Below, piece after piece: positions 33,938 to 41,503 of a stretch of DNA of 48,473 nucleotides. The DNA lies in assembly GCA_944358525.1 (NCBI GenBank), contig CALVRI010000005.1:1-48473 (forward strand), written 5' to 3'. The notes under the pieces were generated by a model. That model was not told the DNA's origin, made no database searches, and saw only the letters and a program-made list of their open reading frames with translations. The position numbers and the translations under genes are program-made. This stretch comes from an uncultured Bacilli bacterium (lineage in GTDB: Bacteria > Bacillota_I > Bacilli_A > RF39 > UBA660). Each line of letters opens with the position of its first letter. Position 1 is the first letter of the stretch.

Positions 33938-34040
33938 GCAACGAGTATATCACATACTATTTATTTTTTTACAAACAAACGTTTTTACTTATTCAGAATT
34001 TATTTTTCAAAGCAAATTCCTAATATAATGTCTATAAAGA

Positions 34041-34073
34041 AAAAACAATATAAGTTAATTTAAACTTATATTG
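34041..34073 (-). terminator. Intrinsic terminator of the carboxypeptidase gene
   Basis: CAATATAAGTT (34046-34056) and AACTTATATTG (34063-34073) form an 11-bp hairpin containing the stop codon, followed by a T run on the minus strand. Confidence 0.8.
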
Positions 34074-35224
34074 CCCATAACCATATCTTTAACATTTCTC
34101 AAAAACAAATTTCCGAAATTAGCTCGCTCCACATTCTTATCTACTGTTAAGTTTAAAGTTTTAACACTATTTCCATCTTCTTTAATTGTTAAAGTTCCTA
34201 CATTATCTCCAATTTTTAAAGGAGCTTTTAGTGCTTTTAATTTTATATCATAACTTAAATTTCCATCTTTTTCACTCTTCTTCTTAACAACAGTCGCTTC
34301 TTCTAACGGTACAACTTTAACATATTCATCCTTACCATTTTCAACCCTATACTTTCCAAGTGAACTTTTATTTTTAAGCATATTGATAACCTTATATTGA
34401 GCGAATGCATAATCAAGCATTTCACTAACTTCTTGATTACGTATTTTACTAGTATCTTCACCCATAACTACTGCGATAATTCGCATACCATCTTTCTCAG
34501 CAGTTGCCGTCATACAATATCCAGCATCCTCAGTATATCCAGTTTTTAATCCATCAACACCATCATAAAATCTAACTAATCGATTTGTATTAACAAGCCA
34601 TATTTTCCTATCAGTATCTTCTCTTAAATAATCTTCGTAAATTTTTGTATATTCTAAAACTTCTTTATGTTTAACAAGTTCTTTAGCAATAATTGACATA
34701 TCTCTACTACTAGAATAATGATTTGCATCATCTAAACCATGTGGATTTTTAAAATTAGTGTTAGTAAGGCCTAACTCGCTCGCCCTCTTATTCATCATAC
34801 TAACAAAATTATTAACACTTCCAGCAACTGTTTCAGCTAAAGCTACCACTGCATCATTACCAGAAGCAATAGCTACACCTTTAAATAAATCACGAACACT
34901 CATCTTTTCTCCAATTTCTAGTAATATTTGACTTCCACCCATACTAGATGCATTTTCACTTACTTGTACTACTTGATCCCATTTTATAACTCCATCTTCA
35001 ATAGCTTCTATTATTAAAAGCATACTCATCATCTTTGTCATACTAGCTGGATGTAATTTCTCATCCGCATTTTTTTCAAACAAAATTTTACCTGTACTTG
35101 CTTCTATTAAAATAGCCGATTTTGCATTCTCTGCTAATTTCAAATCATCAGCTTGAACAGAAAAAACAAACGTAAAATTAAATAAAATCAAAAAAGTAAA
35201 TACCACTAACATTATTTTTTTCAT
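34055..35224 (-). CDS. dacA: Serine-type D-Ala-D-Ala carboxypeptidase (DacA/PBP5-like)
   Basis: Low-molecular-weight penicillin-binding protein that trims the terminal D-Ala from peptidoglycan stem peptides. A signal peptide (MKKIMLVVFTFLILFNFTFVFSVQA) is followed by the peptidase S11 domain with all three active-site motifs: SxxK in HPASMTKMMSM at about 62-65, SxN in ASGNDAVVALAE at about 120-122, and KTG in DGLKTGYTEDAG at about 226-228. A C-terminal beta domain (about 290-375) precedes a short amphipathic end (FGNLFLRNVKDMVMGNI) that may anchor the protein. The 389-residue length is typical of S11 carboxypeptidases. It fits with the D-amino-acid wall-synthesis genes elsewhere in the window. 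Confidence 0.95.
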   Translation of the reverse strand: MKKIMLVVFTFLILFNFTFVFSVQADDLKLAENAKSAILIEASTGKILFEKNADEKLHPASMTKMMSMLLIIEAIEDGVIKWDQVVQVSENASSMGGSQILLEIGEKMSVRDLFKGVAIASGNDAVVALAETVAGSVNNFVSMMNKRASELGLTNTNFKNPHGLDDANHYSSSRDMSIIAKELVKHKEVLEYTKIYEDYLREDTDRKIWLVNTNRLVRFYDGVDGLKTGYTEDAGYCMTATAEKDGMRIIAVVMGEDTSKIRNQEVSEMLDYAFAQYKVINMLKNKSSLGKYRVENGKDEYVKVVPLEEATVVKKKSEKDGNLSYDIKLKALKAPLKIGDNVGTLTIKEDGNSVKTLNLTVDKNVERANFGNLFLRNVKDMVMGNISLN

Positions 35225-35269
35225 AACATCGCCCCTATTAAAAAATATGTCAAAAAATATTTTTTATAA

Positions 35270-35296
35270 CAAAAAAGACTACTTTCTAGCAGTCTT
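35270..35296 (-). terminator. Intrinsic terminator of the prepilin pair
   Basis: AAGACT (35275-35280) and AGTCTT (35291-35296) form a hairpin followed by six Ts on the minus strand, overlapping the end of the second prepilin gene. Confidence 0.65.
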
Positions 35297-35651
35297 CCTG
35301 AACAAACTCATAAGTATATTGATTATTATCAGCTTCATAACTTATTCTAACAATCCCACATAATTCCTTACTATTTTTAGGATCCTTTAAATCAGAACTA
35401 TCAATATAACCTTCATCAGCCAAATCTTTAATATCAACATCTACTATGTCACCGTCATTGTATGGCATTTTATCCGCATTAATTGTTCCCCATTTTTCAG
35501 CCGCATCTTCGATTGTATTTTTTTGAGTTTCTGAAAGTGAAGAACGCGACCTATTCATAATCCCAATAACTGATGTAGTCACTAATACAGCAATTATTCC
35601 TAACAGTGCAATTACAACAAGTAATTCAATTAATGTAAATCCTTTTTTCAT
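35286..35651 (-). CDS. Type IV prepilin-like protein, second of a tandem pair
   Basis: 121 residues. The N-terminus MKKGFTLIELLVVIALLGIIAVLVTTSVIGIM is a class III (type IV pilin) signal, with cleavage expected after Gly4 by a prepilin peptidase and Glu at mature position 5. The head domain begins with SSLSETQKNTIEDAAEKWGTIN and ends YEFVQEDC, with a second Cys in ELCGIV, so a C-terminal disulfide is plausible. I choose the ATG at 35649-35651, seven bases after GGAGAG and separated by one base from the stop of the first prepilin gene. It is paralogous to that gene (shared AAxxWGT motif). No pilus ATPase, platform protein or prepilin peptidase is in the window. Confidence 0.85.
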   Translation of the reverse strand: MKKGFTLIELLVVIALLGIIAVLVTTSVIGIMNRSRSSLSETQKNTIEDAAEKWGTINADKMPYNDGDIVDVDIKDLADEGYIDSSDLKDPKNSKELCGIVRISYEADNNQYTYEFVQEDC

Positions 35652-35652
35652 A

Positions 35653-36027
35653 TTAACACTCTCCATTATATTCATAGACAAATTGATAATCCTTATAACT
35701 TATACATATTTTAGTTTCTAAAGAAATATCTCCTTTATCAGTCATATCTTTAATAGACTTATCTTCCAAATAACCAGAATCTTGCAATTCTTTAATTGTT
35801 ACATATTTTTTCTCATCACCATTATAATAAATTTTTCCATCATTTTCACTTAAATTAACAGTTCCCCACTGCCTAGCCGCATTTATAACAGCGGATTGTT
35901 GTTCATTATTTAATCTATTTTGTGTTCTATTCAAAATTCCTGTTACACTAGGCATAACAATTAATAATACAATACCTAAAATAGCAATTACTGCCAATAA
36001 CTCAATTAAAGTAAATCCTTTTTTCAT
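35653..36027 (-). CDS. Type IV prepilin-like protein, first of a tandem pair
   Basis: 124 residues starting MKKGFTLIELLAVIAILGIVLLIVMPSVTGIL, a type IV prepilin leader and transmembrane helix with Glu5 of the mature protein. The soluble part has RLNNEQQSAVINAARQWGTVN, a variable middle and the ending VYEYNGEC, with an earlier Cys in TKICISY. Both cysteines are matched in the second prepilin. The start at 36025-36027 follows GGAGGAGCTT; ten extra codons upstream lack a ribosome site. It resembles minor or pseudo-pilins of Gram-positive bacteria, but the structural or DNA-uptake role cannot be read from sequence alone. Confidence 0.85.
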   Translation of the reverse strand: MKKGFTLIELLAVIAILGIVLLIVMPSVTGILNRTQNRLNNEQQSAVINAARQWGTVNLSENDGKIYYNGDEKKYVTIKELQDSGYLEDKSIKDMTDKGDISLETKICISYKDYQFVYEYNGEC

Positions 36028-36058
36028 AAGCTCCTCCACTATTATTAATAATATCACA

Positions 36059-36583
36059 TCAATTATTTTTATTCAAATGCAGTCTATTAAACTCAAATAC
36101 TTTTAAATCCTTTTCTAGAAAAGAAAAAGCACTAATAACAAATAATAAGATATAACCTAAAATCAAAAATGTCGCATCAAAACACGCATAATATAAACCA
36201 TAAGTAATAGCAGTTGACATACCAGAAAGTCTAACTAATTTCATATCACTTTGCCATAAACAATAAACTCTAATTATAGAACCAATAGTCGGTAAAAAAG
36301 ATATCATACCTTGCCATGTTAAAATACAATTCACACAAACTAAAAATTCAAAAAAAACCAACAAGAAAAAATATAAATCCTTATTAAATTTATTTTTATG
36401 GCAGAAAAGAAGTGATCTGATAAAATTAATAAAACTAAGTACCGCTCCCGTTAAAGCACCTATAGTAAAATCAAAAATAGATTCAAACAAACAACTTAAT
36501 GATTGCAGATTTAATGATATACTTCTAGATTTAACACAAACACTCAAAAAAAGCATAATAAATGTCAAAACACTAAAAATCAT
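36059..36583 (-). CDS. YgjV-like inner membrane protein
   Basis: 174 residues with about six membrane segments. The stretch FLPTIGSIIRVYCLWQSDMKLVRLSGMSTAITYGLYYACFDATFLILGYILLFVISAF resembles the YgjV (Imp-YgjV) family, in which a Trp/Gln-containing helix pair is conserved. The function of the family is not known to me. I start at the ATG at 36581-36583 after AGGTGGTATT; a longer frame of 12 codons has no ribosome site at its start. It precedes the prepilin pair by 31 bases and may be in the same transcript. Confidence 0.6.
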   Translation of the reverse strand: MIFSVLTFIMLFLSVCVKSRSISLNLQSLSCLFESIFDFTIGALTGAVLSFINFIRSLLFCHKNKFNKDLYFFLLVFFEFLVCVNCILTWQGMISFLPTIGSIIRVYCLWQSDMKLVRLSGMSTAITYGLYYACFDATFLILGYILLFVISAFSFLEKDLKVFEFNRLHLNKNN

Positions 36584-36674
36584 AATACCACCTATAATTA
36601 CTTTACCACAAAATATCAATAGTAAACATTAAAAAAAAAGCATCATGCATAAATTGACACCTTTTTACAAAATT

Positions 36675-36917
36675 CTAAAAAGAATCTATATTAATAATTA
36701 CATGTTTTTCATGGTTCAAATAACTACTAGCTTGAACAATTGTCCTAATAGAACTTGCAATCATTCCTTTTTTACCAATTACTCTACCCATATCATCGTT
36801 ACTTACTAAAACTTCGATTGTAATCTTATCTTCATCATCAAAAGCTTTTACTGATACCATATCTGGATTTTTGACTAAACTTTTAACCAAAAATTCGGTT
36901 AAATTACCTAACTGCAT
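36675..36917 (-). CDS. khpA: KhpA-type KH-domain RNA-binding protein
   Basis: An 80-residue single type II KH domain protein. The GxxG loop is in GRVIGKKGMIASSIRTIV (residues about 50-67). KhpA pairs with KhpB/EloR in Firmicutes and affects cell elongation and small-RNA metabolism. It lies two bases downstream of rpsP, the conserved rpsP-khpA order. The rimM-trmD genes that usually follow are missing. Confidence 0.93.
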   Translation of the reverse strand: MQLGNLTEFLVKSLVKNPDMVSVKAFDDEDKITIEVLVSNDDMGRVIGKKGMIASSIRTIVQASSYLNHEKHVIINIDSF

Positions 36918-36919
36918 AA

Positions 36920-37201
36920 TTATTTACTTTCTTTTGAATATTTTATCTCATGGAATTTTTTATTAATTCCTTTTTTATTAAATAAACTTTTTACTGTATC
37001 AGTAGGAATAGCTCCATCTTTAAGCCATTTTAAAGCAACTTCTTCATTAATATTAATTTCTGCTGGTTGGGTAATAGGATTATAAGTACCAATTAATTCA
37101 ATATACTTACCATCTCTTTTTACTCTTGAATCAGCAGCTACAATACGATAAAATGGTTTTCTTTTAGCTCCCATTCTTAAAAGTCTTAATTTAACTGCCA
37201 T
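36920..37201 (-). CDS. rpsP: Ribosomal protein S16
   Basis: Small-subunit protein of 93 residues with the standard opening [42 protein letters not shown] and the segment [19 protein letters not shown]. Complete length. CGGAGGGATATT precedes the ATG. It is the first gene of an rpsP-khpA operon; ffh, which often precedes it, is not adjacent. Confidence 0.98.
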   Translation of the reverse strand: MAVKLRLLRMGAKRKPFYRIVAADSRVKRDGKYIELIGTYNPITQPAEININEEVALKWLKDGAIPTDTVKSLFNKKGINKKFHEIKYSKESK

Positions 37202-37278
37202 AATATCCCTCCGTTTCTGAAAATAATTCTACCATAAAACAAACTAAGTGTCAACCTTTTTACGTTAACAATTATATT

Positions 37279-37968
37279 CTATTTTTCTAACACTTTAACC
37301 TTATTTTTATAACTATCTATATCAATAATAAATCCTTTAGGTACAAAAGCTATAGGTACAAATAAACTTTTTTTATCACTTACTGAAAACACTTCACAGT
37401 TCATCATATCATGACCAATATATTCTCCAGTAAGCCAAAAATATAAATAATGATTAACTGTTCCATGACCAAATATTAAAATATAATCATATTTATTAGA
37501 TAAAGTTAACTTTTGTATTTCTAAAGCAAGTTTTTTAACTCTTGCTTTAACCTGATTTTTACTTTCACCACCTGTATATATAGCATTATCTAAATCTTTT
37601 TTAGCATCCTCAAAATATTTTTTACTCTCAGGATACATTCTTAAAACCTCATCCACCGTATGAGCATAATGAACCCCAGAATTAAATTCTTTTAATTCAT
37701 CATTTATATGTATATCATAACTACTATGCATTTTAGATAAAGCATATTTTAATGTTTGTTGAACCCTCAAATAAGGACTAGAAATAATTAAAATTTTACC
37801 TTTTAACTTATCTAAAAATTCACCCAACTCTAAAGCTTGCTTTACTCCATATTCTTTTTCAATAGGCATATCCTTATCTTTTGCAATTTGCCATAAACCT
37901 TCTTGCCCATTATAACTCGCATTATTTGCCGGAGTAAAAGCATGTCTAATTAAATAAACCTTTGTCAT
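37279..37968 (-). CDS. Histidine phosphatase family protein
   Basis: Phosphoglycerate-mutase-like phosphatase of 229 residues. The catalytic motif is VYLIRHAFTPANN near the N-terminus (RH with the nucleophilic His), ISSPYLRVQQTL supplies the second Arg region, EFNSGVHYAH the acid Glu region, and LIFGHGTVNHYLYFWL the second catalytic His. All needed residues look present. The substrate is unknown. The ATG at 37966-37968 follows AGGGTG by eight bases; an in-frame TTG two codons earlier overlaps that site. Confidence 0.85.
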   Translation of the reverse strand: MTKVYLIRHAFTPANNASYNGQEGLWQIAKDKDMPIEKEYGVKQALELGEFLDKLKGKILIISSPYLRVQQTLKYALSKMHSSYDIHINDELKEFNSGVHYAHTVDEVLRMYPESKKYFEDAKKDLDNAIYTGGESKNQVKARVKKLALEIQKLTLSNKYDYILIFGHGTVNHYLYFWLTGEYIGHDMMNCEVFSVSDKKSLFVPIAFVPKGFIIDIDSYKNKVKVLEK

Positions 37969-37996
37969 AATCAATCACCCTAAAAATATTATACCA

Positions 37997-38020
37997 AAAA
38001 AGTGCGATTATTCCGCACTT
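37997..38020 (-). terminator. Intrinsic terminator of cotE
   Basis: AAGTGCG (38000-38006) and CGCACTT (38014-38020) form a GC-rich hairpin with TTTTGG behind it on the minus strand. It includes the cotE stop. Confidence 0.75.
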
Positions 38021-38550
38021 AAATAATCTTCTGATACCTTTTCATCAATCTCCTTTAAAGTATCATCATCAACATCATCGACTATTTCATCCCAAGGCTC
38101 TTCATCATCCTCAACAGCTATCTTAACTTTAGTTTCACCAACTATCTCCACACCAAGTTCTTTTTCAATATTAAATGAAATCATATTATCATCTTGAATA
38201 TTAACTCCAGAGCACGTCGGTTGTTTTAAAGACCTAACAATAATATCCGTATCACCAGATAAATCAGCATTTTCTCTTAATCTAACATTAAATAAATCAT
38301 TGTACTCAATTTTTTTATTAATAACTGCTGTTTTACTATCATTTTCATAAGAATACCAAATATTTATATCAAAAGATCCATCTACCCCAACTTTATCGCC
38401 AGATTTATAACCTTTAAATTTATGATTAATTACCCAACACCCAAGTACAGTCGTGGGTTTATTCTCAGCCTCTAAAGTATAACTATTCTTAAAATGCTTC
38501 TTACCCTTACCAATAATTGCCTTGGTTACTATTTCTTTATATGATGCCAC
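38008..38550 (-). CDS. cotE: CotE-type spore coat morphogenetic protein
   Basis: 180 residues similar throughout to Bacillus CotE, the organiser of the outer spore coat: VASYKEIVTKAIIGKGKKHFKNSYTLEAENKPTTVLGCWVINHKFKGYKSGDKVGVDGSFDINIWYSYENDSKTAV, the VRSLKQPTCSGVNI block, and ELGVEIVGETKVKIAVEDD before an acidic tail (EEPWDEIVDDVDDDTLKEIDE). Length matches the Bacillus protein (181). The start is a GTG at 38548-38550 directly after GAGGGGTGATAAA. CotE is a marker of the Bacilli sporulation programme. In B. subtilis it neighbours miaB-mutS; here miaB is one gene upstream, which supports orthology. Confidence 0.9.
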   Translation of the reverse strand: MASYKEIVTKAIIGKGKKHFKNSYTLEAENKPTTVLGCWVINHKFKGYKSGDKVGVDGSFDINIWYSYENDSKTAVINKKIEYNDLFNVRLRENADLSGDTDIIVRSLKQPTCSGVNIQDDNMISFNIEKELGVEIVGETKVKIAVEDDEEPWDEIVDDVDDDTLKEIDEKVSEDYLSAE

Positions 38551-38600
38551 TTTATCACCCCTCACTTTAAGATATGCATTTCACCTAAAAAAGTACACAA

Positions 38601-38624
38601 AAAAAGTAGCCTAAACTACTTTTT
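38601..38624 (-). terminator. Intrinsic terminator of the 444-residue gene
   Basis: AAAAAGTAG (38601-38609) and CTACTTTTT (38616-38624) form a hairpin that includes the end of the gene, with more Ts beyond on the minus strand. Confidence 0.7.
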
Positions 38625-39945
38625 CTAAAATTGGTAAAAATTTATCTATATTAGGTGTAGATAAAATTTTCGTATAAATTGCGAGCTTTTCTAATTCACT
38701 TATTTGACTATAGTCAGTTGCATTGCTAACATCAACATCTTCAAAAACACTAGCCATTTTACTTGTATATTTTAAATCAAAATTGCCTTCAGACAAAATT
38801 TTATCATCTTGAGTTTGTTTATAATATAAGTTATATGTATATTTTGTTTTATTATCATTCACCATAAATGAAAATTCACCAGTAGTCAAAATTTTATCTT
38901 CTGTTTTAGAAATAACATAAGTAAATTTATTATCTTCTTTCCTAGTAAAACTAATATTTCCAAGTTTACTTAAAGCTTCAGCTCTAATAAAATCATTTGT
39001 CTTATTATCTACATAAAGTGATATTTCTAACTTTTCATGTCTTTCTAGTTCATTTTTTATTTTAGATAAATAATTATCCATAGAATTTCTTATATCACTA
39101 TTTTTAACATTTCTCATTTTAGCCAGTACACTAACTAGCTCGTCATTAGCTTTTAAGGTATTAACAAAAGTTTCAACAGTTCTATCTCTATTTGTTTTAT
39201 CTATAATAAGTTTTGTTTTATAACTCTTAACAACCTTACCATCAATATCTAAATTTTCTTTAGAACCATATATTTTTTCATCGGCAATAACCTTATCAAT
39301 AGCTTGATTTAACCCTTTTAAAATAATATTAACATCATTACCATTAGTAAAATATCTTAAACTATTACCATTTAATTTAATATAATTTTCAGCTGCAATT
39401 GGTGAATAAATATATGTATCATTTCCATCACCATAAATATTAGCATTGACAAAATCATTACCATCATAAGTTGTTTTTAAATCAGCATAAGTTCTATTTC
39501 CAGCATTATCTTTAACATAATCTACATTAAAACTAACCTTACTTAATTCATCATATAATTCAGAATTTTCGTCATTACTTTTAATTGTGTAATCTAAAGT
39601 AATATTGCCATCCATAATATCATAAACATTGTCATTCACATTATCTTCTAAATAAGCGAACAGTCCATCAACAGTCTGAGTAAATAAAGTTTTAGGATTA
39701 CTACTAAAGAAAGTCAAACAAAGCACTATTGCAATAATTAAAATTAAAAATATTGAAATAAGCCAAGGTAACTTAGACATTTTAGCTTTTGCAGAATTTT
39801 TAACAATATCAGTATAATTGACATTAAAATTTTCTGACTTAGCATCCTCATCCATCAATGAATCATCTAATGCATCATTAGTTCTATCTTCCACCTTTTT
39901 AACAAATTCTTTTATTTTATTAGCATTATTTTCAGTATCTTTCAT
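38611..39945 (-). CDS. Membrane-anchored extracytoplasmic protein of unknown function
   Basis: I do not recognise this 444-residue protein. A charged cytoplasmic N-terminus (about 1-58, with Asn/Asp/Glu/Lys) leads to one membrane helix (LPWLISIFLILIIAIVLCLTFF, about 59-80). The remaining about 365 residues should be outside and are rich in Asn, Asp, Lys and Tyr with alternating beta-like patterns (NITLDYTIKSNDENSELYDELSKVSFNVDYVKDN; FDLKYTSKMASVFEDVDVSNATDYSQI). The overall look is of a lipoprotein-like beta-sandwich domain of gut Firmicutes. It lies between miaB and cotE, in the same direction, with its own terminator. Context does not reveal a role. Confidence 0.65.
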   Translation of the reverse strand: MKDTENNANKIKEFVKKVEDRTNDALDDSLMDEDAKSENFNVNYTDIVKNSAKAKMSKLPWLISIFLILIIAIVLCLTFFSSNPKTLFTQTVDGLFAYLEDNVNDNVYDIMDGNITLDYTIKSNDENSELYDELSKVSFNVDYVKDNAGNRTYADLKTTYDGNDFVNANIYGDGNDTYIYSPIAAENYIKLNGNSLRYFTNGNDVNIILKGLNQAIDKVIADEKIYGSKENLDIDGKVVKSYKTKLIIDKTNRDRTVETFVNTLKANDELVSVLAKMRNVKNSDIRNSMDNYLSKIKNELERHEKLEISLYVDNKTNDFIRAEALSKLGNISFTRKEDNKFTYVISKTEDKILTTGEFSFMVNDNKTKYTYNLYYKQTQDDKILSEGNFDLKYTSKMASVFEDVDVSNATDYSQISELEKLAIYTKILSTPNIDKFLPILEKVV

Positions 39946-40002
39946 ATACTTATCTCCTACTCTTTACATCAATGATACCAAAATAACAAAATTTTTACAA
40001 GT

Positions 40003-40026
40003 AGAAAAGATAGCCTTAAGCTATCT
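40003..40026 (-). terminator. Intrinsic terminator of miaB
   Basis: AGATAGC (40008-40014) and GCTATCT (40020-40026) form a hairpin including the stop codon, followed by TTTC on the minus strand. Confidence 0.6.
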
Positions 40027-41434
40027 CCGCATCCATACTCCATGTTTTAACATCCGTAATTTTAACATTTACAATTTTACCTAACATTTCTTTAGGAGCT
40101 TTCACATTGACAAGTTTCATCGTATCTGTATATCCAGCAAGCATACTACCATCTTTTTCACTTACATTTTCTAGTAATACAGGAACAACTTTTCCTAAAT
40201 ATTTTTCATTCGCTTCCCTCGCATATTTATTCACAAGTTCATTTAATCTATGTAATCTCTCTTCTTTAACTTTAAGTGGTGTATCATCTTTCATTTTAGC
40301 CGCAGGTGTCCCTTCTCTAGGTGAAAAGATAAATGTAAATGCTGAATCGTACTTACAAGTATTAACAACATCCAAAGTATCTTCAAAATCTTCTTCAGTT
40401 TCGCCTGGAAACCCAACAATAATATCTGTTGTTATAGATGCATTAGGTACAGTTTTTTTAATCTTATTAAATAATTCTAAATAACTCTCTTTAGTATATC
40501 TTCTACCCATTAATTTAAGTATTTTATCAGAGCCAGATTGTAATGGTAAGTGAATATAAGGCATGATATTTGAATACTTGCTGATAACCTCGATCATTTT
40601 ATCCGTAAAATCCCAAGGATGTGATGTTACAAAACGAACCCTATCAATACCTGTTTTAGCTGCCTCTTCTAATAAATCACTCATATCATATTCTAAATTT
40701 AAATCTTTACCATAAGCATTAACATTTTGACCGAGTAATGTAACTTCTTTATAACCATTATCTTTCAAAGATTTAACTTCTCTTATAATATCCCCAAATC
40801 TTCTACTTCTTTGTTTACCTCTAGTATAAGGCACTATACAATATGTACAAAACTTATCACAGCCATACATAATATTAACAAAAGCTTTATATTTACTATC
40901 TCTTTTAGCCGGCATATCCTCAATGATATCACCCTCATAGCTATATACATCTACTTCTATTTTATTTTTATGCATTGCCTTATTTAAAATTTCTGGTAAT
41001 TCATGAATATTATGCGTCCCAAACACAATATCTAAAAAACTATACTTATCTAAAATTTCATTAACCACTACTTCCTCTTGCGCCATACATCCACAAACCC
41101 CAGTAATAATATTTGGTCTTTCTTCTTTCATATGTTTGAGTCTACCAATCATACCAAACACCTTATTATGAGCATTTTCCCTAATCGCACAAGTATTAAG
41201 TAATATCAAATCAGCACTTTCCATATCTAAAGCTTCATTAAATCCCATCTCTTCCAAAATAGCTTTAATATTCTCTGAATCATGAACATTCATCTGACAT
41301 CCATATGTTTTAACATAATAAGTTTTGCAGGTTCCCAAAGTTTTTAAATTTTCTGGTATTTCATATTTCTTAATCTTAACTTCTTTTTTAGTTCTTTTTT
41401 TAGCTTCATCTAAATGTGGCATCAACATACTCAT
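40016..41434 (-). CDS. miaB: tRNA-2-methylthio-N6-dimethylallyladenosine synthase
   Basis: Radical SAM methylthiotransferase that modifies A37 of tRNAs reading UNN codons. Domains in order: the UPF0004 domain with its auxiliary cluster Cys (YVKTYGCQMNVHDSE, LLNTCAIRENAHNK, GVCGCMAQEE), the radical SAM core with CDKFCTYCIVPYTRG, and a C-terminal TRAM domain (about the last 65 residues). I pick the ATG at 41432-41434, close behind GAGGAAGTG; ATGs two and four codons later are alternatives. The predicted 472 residues is normal. In Bacillus miaB also lies close to cotE, as here. Confidence 0.95.
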   Translation of the reverse strand: MSMLMPHLDEAKKRTKKEVKIKKYEIPENLKTLGTCKTYYVKTYGCQMNVHDSENIKAILEEMGFNEALDMESADLILLNTCAIRENAHNKVFGMIGRLKHMKEERPNIITGVCGCMAQEEVVVNEILDKYSFLDIVFGTHNIHELPEILNKAMHKNKIEVDVYSYEGDIIEDMPAKRDSKYKAFVNIMYGCDKFCTYCIVPYTRGKQRSRRFGDIIREVKSLKDNGYKEVTLLGQNVNAYGKDLNLEYDMSDLLEEAAKTGIDRVRFVTSHPWDFTDKMIEVISKYSNIMPYIHLPLQSGSDKILKLMGRRYTKESYLELFNKIKKTVPNASITTDIIVGFPGETEEDFEDTLDVVNTCKYDSAFTFIFSPREGTPAAKMKDDTPLKVKEERLHRLNELVNKYAREANEKYLGKVVPVLLENVSEKDGSMLAGYTDTMKLVNVKAPKEMLGKIVNVKITDVKTWSMDAEIA

Positions 41435-41463
41435 CACTTCCTCACAAGATAATAACACAAATC

Positions 41464-41491
41464 AAAAGAAAAAGCTAGTCTAAGCCAGCTT
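41464..41491 (-). terminator. Intrinsic terminator of the RNase J-like gene
   Basis: AAGCTAG (41472-41478) and CCAGCTT (41485-41491) pair on the minus strand with one G-U pair, followed by TTTTTCTTTTG. Confidence 0.65.
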
Positions 41492-41503
41492 AAAACATTA
41501 AAG

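Noticed and set aside
33837..33949. Known riboswitch controlling the MFS gene
   Set aside because: The conserved cores of the SAM, TPP, FMN, lysine, purine, PreQ1, fluoride, manganese and guanidine classes that I can recall are not present, and the MFS gene has a closer promoter of its own.
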